Below are positions 56,500-64,000 of a DNA stretch of 64,000 bases, one piece after another. This DNA is from Tanypteryx hageni. Its lineage: Eukaryota; Arthropoda; Insecta; Odonata; Petaluridae. The notes beneath the pieces were generated by a model, which saw nothing but the letters and a program-made list of their open reading frames with translations, was not told the DNA's origin and ran no database searches. The stretch lies in the NCBI GenBank assembly GCA_028673005.1, contig CM054114.1, positions 18,785,137-18,849,136 on the forward strand, given 5' to 3'. Positions within the stretch are counted from its first letter, which is position 1; every line of letters begins with the position of its first letter. The translations under genes were made by a program, and so were the position numbers.

Positions 56500-57760
56500 G
56501 CTCCTTCACCCCCTCCCCCTCCTTTGTTTGACTTTTTTGTGACTTGATGCTAACGCTGGCGTATTTTTCTCCCTCCGCCTCCATTCAAAACCCGAGGCCC
56601 TCCTTTATCTTCCTTTTTATGCAACCCTTTTTAACCCCACCCCTCCCCTATATCTCTTTAAAAAACAATCCCTTTCCCTTTCTGTCATCCTCTCCGCCTA
56701 CTTCCCCCATTTCCCTCCCCCAAGGGATAGGGGAGAAAAAAAGAGGTACTTTCTCCGACCTGAATTCCCTCTCCTGCAATCTCACCCTCTTTTCTCCTTG
56801 CTTCTCCTTTCTCTCTTTTTCTTATCTACCCCACGTTCTCTCTCCTACCTCCTCTCTCCTCCAATCACTTTTCTCTAATCTCCTCCACTTTCTTTCTTCC
56901 AATCTCATCTCTCCTAAAATCTCACCTCTTCTTACCTCTCTCCTCCATTCTCTTCTCTCACCATTACCTCCTCTCTAATCTCCTCATTCCAATCTCTCCT
57001 ATTTTCTCTCCGTTATCCTCTATTCTTATTTTTCTCCTCCATTCTCCGATTCTGCTATCTTCTCTCTTCTCGTTTCACTCCTATCTTTCCTCCCATAGTT
57101 TATCTCATCTATCTTTTCTTCTCTCCTGTGTACTTTCCCCTCGCTATTCTTATTTCCTCTTAAGCCACTCCTATCTCCTTTCTCTATCTCTCTCTCTCTC
57201 TCTTAAAATGTAATAGGGGGTTATACTGTCTTAATTTCGGCACTTATAAAGTCGTTTTTCTGCCTGTCTTTCCTATCCCCTCTATTCTTCTTTATTCCTC
57301 CTGCTATCTCGTCCCTCATTTTTTCTTATCTTTTTCACATGTTACATATATCTTCTCTTTCTTTTCTCAATTCGGTTTTCTCATTTCTCTCTTGGCCCCT
57401 CTTCTTCTTCGCTGCTTCTCCATTATCTCGACATTCCTTTTTCCTTCTTTCCATTTTCCCCTCTGTTACTCTCCTTTCCTGCCTCGTTTTTTAAGGTCAA
57501 CTTCTTTTTTCTCTCTTCTTCCCTATTTATTGTTCATCTTTCTTTTCATCGTAACTTCTAACTTATCTTTCCTCTTACTCCCTATTTACTTTGACGTTTC
57601 TCTCTTCTCCATTTCTCCACTTCCTACTCCATTTTCCCACTTCCTTTCTCGCCCTCTTTCTCTCGCTTCTTTATCTTTCATTCCACTTCCTCTTCCTTGT
57701 CCCACTTCTCTCCACTCCCTTCCTCTCTCTTTCTCTCCCTTCCTTTCGAAACTGCGTGCA
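56500..57760. repeat. Long pyrimidine-rich tract (about 1.26 kb)
   Basis: The plus strand is dominated by C and T for over a kilobase with no fixed repeat unit; TCTCCT, CTCTTCTC and similar words recur. Short AT-containing interruptions occur at 56735-56760 and 57205-57250. The Ser/Leu/Pro/Phe-rich frames over it are compositional artefacts. Confidence 0.88.
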
Positions 57761-59056
57761 GCAGATGGTTCAGATGTGATGTGGCCTCCTGGTTTGTAAT
57801 GAGGTTGAACTCCTTATCTCCCTTAGGTGTCCGTCCGCTCTAGCAATTAGTCCCGTGACGTGAATGCGGTCGAATCACGCTCGCCTCGCCTACGTTTCGT
57901 ACTTCGAGGGACTATGTCCCGTAGGGAGAGGGGGCAACTGAGATTTTTTTTACGCAAAATGAAATCCAAGATAAGAGAAATAAAGTACGAGGTAAACGTG
58001 TGGTAGTATTCTCTGGAATGAGTTGCATTTGCGTTTCTCCCACTTGATAGATAGTTATATTTTTATAGCAAATGAAATTTTCCCTGTTTTGTTTTGATGA
58101 GATTTTTCTCCCCTGCAAAAAAATACACCGCAGCCAAATAAAGTTTTGAGCAAAATATACATTTTACTATTATGTAGTTCAGAACAGATAACACTACAAA
58201 CTACGTAACAATTCCACATTTTTTTGCGTTATTTGTTCTCAATTATGGATTTTCACAGAGCTTAGGCTTCCCTAGTGGATTATAGTTTTGTACTGCCTTA
58301 ATTTCAAGTGAAAGTAATAGCTTTTTGTTCATAAATACGAATTTAATACGTGCTACATAACTGGCTTCGCAAATCGTAGGTAAAATTTATAAAATATTAA
58401 GACCTGCGAGAAATTAATGACTATGTTCCTCCTATGATCGAAATCATCCTAAAGATTAAAATATCGTGTTTTTTTTAAAATCTTGCAAACTAACTTCTTC
58501 TAAATATGCATTATCTCGTTTATTAAAAGCTATGCATTGCGTGTTATAATCTTTAATAAAAAATAATAAGAGTTTTATACATCTACATATTCACTAACGT
58601 GGTGGGTGGCATTAAATGTAATGCATTAAAATTTCCTTAAAAATCTTCTCTCGCAGGTTTGTCTCCTGTGATGATCCCGGATCTATCGAGGAGAAAATTA
58701 CCTTCGATATTTCATGCATTTTATTTGCGTGATTATCTCTTCCAGTATACCTGTTCCATATATTCATACACCTACCTCAGCTAAACCTTTCGTCCTACAT
58801 TTCGTCACAAATATAGATGAGTTGAGCTCGGATAACGTATTTGTTTCATGGATCTTTTAGCAAGAATTAGATGAAAGGTCCCCGCGAGCAAGGTTTTCTT
58901 TCTTATGGATACGGAGAAATTCGCATATGAACTTTTAAAATAGTTTGACCACCGAAACGATAGCTGTTAAAAACAATGCTATCGAAGGTAAAGTGAAATT
59001 GCGGAGGCAAATAAGATTTTGTTGTGTTTATCGGATATGTTTATAGTTTAGGGTAA
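57761..59056. other. AT-rich spacer
   Basis: No gene recognised. Confidence 0.4.
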
Positions 59057-59241
59057 AGTCAAGCCCCGATTCAGCGTCCCCCTATATAGTGCCATCCCGC
59101 ATACCGCACATGAATCGTTTTTAACAGAACTTCCATCTTATGATTACATAGAGCAGGCATTTACCTCGATTTACCGACATTCCCGCTTTAACGCCAATGT
59201 CAGTGATGGACAAACGGTGGCGCTAATTCGGGGTTTGACTG
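59057..59241. mobile_element. pogo/Tigger-like MITE (185 bp)
   Basis: Left end AAGTCAAGCCCCGATTCAGC pairs with a right end reading CAGTCAAACCCCGAATTAGC on the minus strand. A TA dinucleotide flanks both sides (59055-59056, 59242-59243), as expected for the Tc1/mariner/pogo superfamily. Non-coding. Confidence 0.72.
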
Positions 59242-60640
59242 TACTTGAAAAAGCGGACAGCAAAAGAAATGGTTAGTCAATTATTCACTGAAAGCACCAT
59301 CTAAAATAAGTTATTACAGTTGAGTTAATTTAACAAGATCCGCCTTATTTTTCATTACCTGAACACATTTTTCGTAAATTCGTTGACTGATGTAAAGAAA
59401 TTGAAAATTTTTCGTTGTACTGAAAGGCAAGAAGAAGAGTTATTTAAGCTTATTTACTGACCAAGTTATGACCCAAATTTTTCTGTACAATTTTAAAGCC
59501 TCCTTAAAATGGGTCAACTTTGAGTTTAGCAATTTATTCGTTTCAAATTTCAAGTTGAACAATTTTAAGTTAAAGCTGTTTATATTAATTCAACTCGGTT
59601 GAAACGATAAGTAGAAACCGGAATGGCGTTAGTAGTAAAAGCAGCTGTAAGATTTCACACGATTTTATTTAGCGAAGAATTGACAAGCATGTTAAAAGAT
59701 ATCATTATCGCGTTTCGACACTTGACTCATCTAACAGAGTGTCTAAATGTTCAATTAGTGAGTTGACACAGGAGATTTGTGATTATACTGGGTAGTTCAA
59801 AAAGTCCTGCTCAGGATTGTTAAATTTTATCTTATTATAAGTACATTTTTGGTGTCAAGTGCACAGAGACTTTTCGAACAGCCTGTGTTATAGGAAATAT
59901 AACACTATCAATATATGGAATATTATTTTACACGCCAATGCAATGACTCATAAAGCGTTCATATCACTGTTTCATATCTAAAAAAATTTGTCATTACTTC
60001 ATCGTTCTATTATCGTTTTGAAAATAGTTCATGAATATAGCTCCCTTGTAACAAGTACATATAGCCACATGGTGTCTCGCGGCAGTTGAAAGTATTTTTT
60101 ATACGACTCAACTAGTAATCAACTTGATAATAGGCTAGCAGTTGAAAGAAATATTAGAAAGGGTCTCAACTATAGTTGATGTGACTAACTAGTTGATCAA
60201 TTACGTTGAGAAAATGCTTACACGTTCATCTTGAATTCAATTTCAATTCAGCTATTATATTGAACTGAATAGGTGTTCAACTCAAATTAAACCGTACAAA
60301 TGCGACTCAAATCAAATAGCGTTCCCTTTTGAAAGATTGAACTCAGATTTAATCCAAGCGTCCTGCGTAGTTAAAAAGCGATATTTCTTAATATTAAGAG
60401 GTCCCACCCATCAAATCCGGTAGATTCATGCGATCAGCATTAGTAATTTAAAGAAAACGTGCCACAAATGGATTATTCCATTACGAATGCACCTTAATGG
60501 ATGGGAGACTTCTCCCTAACCATTCCCTCACCAAGATCCTCAAATATAATGGCCGAGATGCTAATCTATTCGCTGTCGAGTTAAAGGAGATCGTTAAGGT
60601 TAGAATGGTAGCCTGAAATAAGTGGTTAGGGATGGTTTTT
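59242..60640. other. Spacer rich in GTTGA/TCAAC words
   Basis: Apart from the small MITE, no gene. About 15 occurrences of GTTGA or its complement lie between 59300 and 60300, clustering at 60080-60210 and often as TCAACTAG / AGTTGA pairs in opposite orientation. Confidence 0.5.
59786..59889. mobile_element. mariner-like MITE (about 105 bp)
   Basis: TGGGTAGTTCAAAAAGTCC at the left is mirrored by a right end reading CAGGCTGTTCGAAAAGTCTC on the minus strand; TA-containing flanks. Short inverted ends of the GTTCGAAAAGTC form are typical of mariner relatives. Confidence 0.45.
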
Positions 60641-60642
60641 TG

Positions 60643-60675
<33 letters not shown>

Positions 60676-60830
60676 AGAGGGGGGAGAGGGGGGAAAGGGG
60701 TGAGAGGGGGGGTGAGAGGGGGGAGAGGGGGGGAGAGAGGGGGAGAGTGGGAGAGAGGGAGAGTGGGAGAGAGGGAGAGAGAGAGGGAGAGAGAGAGTGG
60801 GGGAGGTGGGGGGAAGAGAAGCGATGTTTG
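60641..60830. repeat. (GA)n and G-rich purine tract
   Basis: Begins as (GA)n at 60641-60666, then GGGGGGAGAGG-type units, then (GAGAGAGG)n. It is nearly pure purine on the plus strand, with many runs of three or more G. Confidence 0.9.
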
Positions 60831-61117
60831 CTGAAGAGAATCGTTCGCAGCAGTGACAAGGGAGGGGAAAGCGGACGAGGGATAGAGAGGAGATGGAGCC
60901 ATAGGAATGGGGAGAAGGGAATGGCGTTTGTGCTCTGTTTGAAGGATGGGGAGGGTGGTAAAAAAGACTTAGATGGAGAGAACGCCTTGAATCTCTCCTC
61001 TCCTGATATTACACGACACAGCTGATTGAAATTTTTAAAAGGTCTACAACGCGGAGGTTTATTTTCGTAGAAAAGGCAAATTTAATATCTTGCGAAAAAT
61101 CACATGTGCAAATAGCC
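60831..61117. other. Spacer
   Basis: Purine-biased sequence continuing from the tract; no gene recognised. Confidence 0.4.
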
Positions 61118-62800
61118 CAGTGTTTCCCAAACTATGTGCCGCGGCACACTGGGGTGCCGCCAGTTGATATCAGATGTGTCGCGAATTTTTCCCAAAATTA
61201 TCTAAAAAATATATTTTATTTTGAAGTTGAGTAGTGTGATCGTGGCTTTTGTTGAGGATTTCTGATACTTATGAGCATGGATCTACTACATGGATGAACA
61301 AAGTGATGAGTGAGAGATCCGTGCTCAATCGTGAGATAGCGATATTGGCACTTTTAGTCAAAGTGGCTGACGTCTGGTGGAGCTTTTTGGAACTACTGAA
61401 TGAATAATTGGTTGAAATCAGCTTTAAGCTTATTTTAATACCTCCTTCGTTATTTAGAATTTAGCATTTTTGCTTTAAATTTACGTGACTTTTTTCATGA
61501 TTTCTTTGAGAATGTCTTCTGACTGAAACAAACACAGAATTATCTTCCAAAGGCCATTTGTTGCATGTATATCACTTTTTACGCTTTCGTTCATAAGCGA
61601 TTGCTAATTCGGCACAAATTATTTTCTGACTGCAAGTTCTATTTTTTTATTTAGTTATTATTCTGTAATACTACTGGTGCTGTGTTTTCAATAATATAAT
61701 ACGTTTACACTGCATGTTAAGTACTCATTTCGGTTAATTCAAGAACTATCTAGACGCCAAACAAGCCTACCAATAATATATAATATATTATTACTTTCAA
61801 TTTTGGTAATACAACTTAAGTCCAAGGCATAAATACTAGGAGTATTGTACAGATAAGTGCTGAAGTAATTATTCAATCCGAGAAAGTTATAACATACAAC
61901 ATTTCAGGTTTAATTAAAACATAGCACATCAAATGATGAGATTAATTTTTTACCTGGCAGATTAAATGTGTTTAGAAAAAGTATGAAAGTCACTAAGCAG
62001 CTCCACCTAACTAACATTTAACACATTTGTGACCAAAACGAGAAAGGTAGCATTATTCATATATAACAAGAAATACATGTAACTGGGTTTCAATAAATAA
62101 TAAAGAAAATAACGCCAAGGAACAAGGACTTATCAAATAAAAATATCAAAGTGAAACAATAATATTACGTAAATAACACGGCTTACACATCTGGGTCGAG
62201 CAAACGCTAACATAAACTGCTTGGAACTACACAAAGTAACAAAATTCGCAAACAAAAGTTGAACGAAAAACAAAGTGATTTCATACTGACTCAAAACCGT
62301 CAAAGAAATTCGGGGAATCCCGGGGATAAAGTGCAAACATCGAGAAAATATAGCGAGTGTAGAAGAATAGCGCAATGTTAACAAAGCCGATCACACTTTT
62401 GTCTCTATAACCGCAACCGTTTTGCATTTAAATGAAGAAGAGGAATTGGCTGAAATAAAAAATAACAGGAGTCTTCAAATTTACTTCGGGAAAAATAGCC
62501 TTTCAAGATTTTGGATGAGTGTAGCAAAAGATTATCCTAACATTTCACAAGGGGCTATTGAGGTATTACTTCCGTTTTCAACTTCGTATTTTTGTGAATT
62601 GGGCTTTTCAGCCCTCACTGAAATAAAACAAAAAAGAGAGAAAGTCTATTATCAGTAGAATAAGTAAGAAATACGAGTTTGTTTGCCAACGGATTAAACA
62701 AATTGGTTCAAATCATCAATCCCACATCTCACACTGATTCCTGATTTGTATTATTAGTTGAGTGATAATTTGTTTGTATTATTATTAAAGTTAATGTTTT
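61118..62800 (+). mobile_element. hAT element relic with left end and transposase remnant
   Basis: CAGTGTTTCCCAAACTATGT at 61118, followed by GCCGCGGCACACTGGGGTGC, is a hAT-type left end. A transposase C-terminal fragment lies 1.3 kb downstream in the same orientation. No matching right end was seen. The link between end and coding remnant is inferred from spacing. Confidence 0.5.
62422..62745 (+). pseudogene. hAT transposase C-terminal fragment (ZBED/SCAND3-like)
   Basis: The frame 62422-62658 reads SLSRFWMSVAKDYPNISQGA then IEVLLPFSTSYFCELGFSAL and TEIKQKREK. This closely follows the block FW..V..EYP....A...LLPF.T.Y.CE.GFSA of ZBED5/SCAND3-type hAT proteins, which forms part of the dimerisation and catalytic region. 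After a stop at 62656-62658, RVCLP and, in another frame, GLNKLVQIINP continue the family pattern (basic, ending about 30 residues later). The N-terminal BED finger and the main transposase core are absent. A broken relic. Confidence 0.75.
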
Positions 62801-63715
62801 CAGTTCAGTGTTATATATTTTTATTTTATTAAATATATACATACAAATTATTTTTGGTTTTTCGTTTTCTACTGAAAATCATGAGCGGAACAATACCATT
62901 CATTTTATATTGAAATTTAGGAAAGAGGTACTCATTAAAATGGAACATTTTGTAAAATGGAAATTTCCTGCAGTAACCATATAAATAAAAGTGTATGTGT
63001 GTTAAGGCTGTAACTCCAAAACCAAGAGACCTAGTAAGCTGAAACTTGACATGCTTACTTAGGAAAACCTTAGGATGTGCACCTTGGGCGTATTTCTTTT
63101 ACTTTTCTATTAAAAGGGGTTGTTTTTACCCCATCTTTCCCCCATAAGAAAAGCATTGGAATGTAAGTTCAATCGGTGCAGGGTTTTATAAAATTGCATT
63201 TTTAAATTATTTAAAATTGTGAAACGAATTCGGGACTTAAAGAGTTCTATGTAAAATAGAATGCCCTATTTTTGAAAGCAGAATTCGAATATGCATTGAA
63301 TTAGCGTAATTATTAACTTTTATCTTGGTGAAAAGGGAATATTTTATGGTTTTCAACAATGGAAAATGTTAATTGCCATGGTTGCTAGCTTAATGCTTTT
63401 CAGTGGGAACAGATACACGAAATGTTACGATCACGTCTAATTTATGCTATTAAGGGGAGTCAACGACGTCATAATGAATTATTTATTGTGTTCGATTTGT
63501 ATTTTATAACAATTGTCATTCGAATGAGTAATTCTCCGACTGTAATTTTCTAGCAAAAAATAAACAAATTTAATTTGTAATATTAATAGAATGTTTGCAT
63601 TGTTGTTACATTGTTTATAGGAAATGACATTATCGTAATTTAAAATGACAGCTGCAAAAGAGTTTTCGTGTTTCACTGTTTTATTAATTCGTATTTAGTT
63701 TCAAGGACTAATATC

Positions 63716-63717
<2 letters not shown>
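62801..63717. other. AT-rich spacer
   Basis: No gene recognised. Confidence 0.4.

Positions 63718-63798
<81 letters not shown>
63718..63798. repeat. (TA)n microsatellite
   Basis: About 80 bp of TA with one G interruption near 63770. The Tyr/Ile-rich frame over it is an artefact. Confidence 0.95.
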
Positions 63799-63799
<1 letters not shown>

Positions 63800-64000
63800 C
63801 TGTTTGTTTTTAACAATGTGTTGGTTGGTTTGTAATTACATAAGTAAGAGTGTTTTTTTGACATAACAACAGGAAAAACGTACACAGAGTTGCACATCTT
63901 GATTTGATTTTATTTTGCACGAGAAACGTAGTACATCCTGAAGCTCTATATTAATAAACATTACAGATGTTTAAAAAAATAAGGCACAATAAAATAAATT
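63799..64000. other. Spacer to window end
   Basis: AT-rich, no feature seen. Confidence 0.4.

Noticed and set aside
56544..57799. Ser/Leu/Phe-rich frames of 135-144 codons resembling membrane proteins
   Set aside because: Produced by the C/T-rich tract; no start context, introns or family similarity.

Overview
Eukaryotic, AT-rich, mostly non-coding nuclear DNA. The evidence is long intron-like spacers, GT-AG bounded exons, tRNA-derived SINEs, non-LTR (LINE) retrotransposons, hAT-type terminal repeats with 8-bp target duplications, and abundant CA, TA and CT simple repeats. The Jockey-type LINEs with X-element-like ORF1 proteins and the general repeat content suggest an arthropod, perhaps a chelicerate such as a spider. 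That placement is inference; no single marker in the window proves it.

The only cellular gene I can support lies on the minus strand at about 42.86-46.97 kb. Five exons, read from high to low coordinates, encode a Neuralized homology (NHR) domain of the Neuralized/NEURL4 type behind an unrecognised N-terminal segment. The 5' end of the gene is not visible. The middle of the NHR domain is not accounted for by a clean exon. A 5'-truncated Jockey element sits in the intron about 30 bp from a splice acceptor.

Three Jockey-clade LINE copies hold most of the long open reading frames. Family A (minus, about 23.1-27.5 kb) looks nearly intact: a zinc-knuckle ORF1, and an ORF2 open for 906 codons that has no ATG, GTG or TTG in its first 181 codons. 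Family B copy 1 (plus, 35,886-41,151, flanked by a 10-bp repeat) is full length but broken by stops and frameshifts. Family B copy 2 (plus, 43,231-45,845, exact 12-bp target duplication) is 5'-truncated and dead: its YADD catalytic motif has become YADC.

DNA transposon relics are numerous. There are two degenerate hAT transposase fragments (about 1.9-2.65 kb and 62.4-62.75 kb), about eight short hAT-like MITEs or ends (4 to 5 with 8-bp duplications), one pogo/Tigger-like MITE and one mariner-like MITE. Two copies of a roughly 320-bp tRNA-headed SINE occur in opposite orientation (16.5 kb plus, 35.5 kb minus). A separate tRNA-Gly-like family at 3.1-3.6 kb and 20.6 kb includes a perfect 101-bp inverted repeat around a T-arm/B-box loop.

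The rest is AT-rich spacer with long one-sided pyrimidine tracts (16-17 kb, 55 kb, 56.5-57.8 kb), a purine tract at 60.6 kb, an almost exact 256-bp tandem duplication at 11.6-12.1 kb, and (TA)n and (CA)n microsatellites. I saw no ribosomal RNA, LTR element, CRISPR array or prokaryotic feature.
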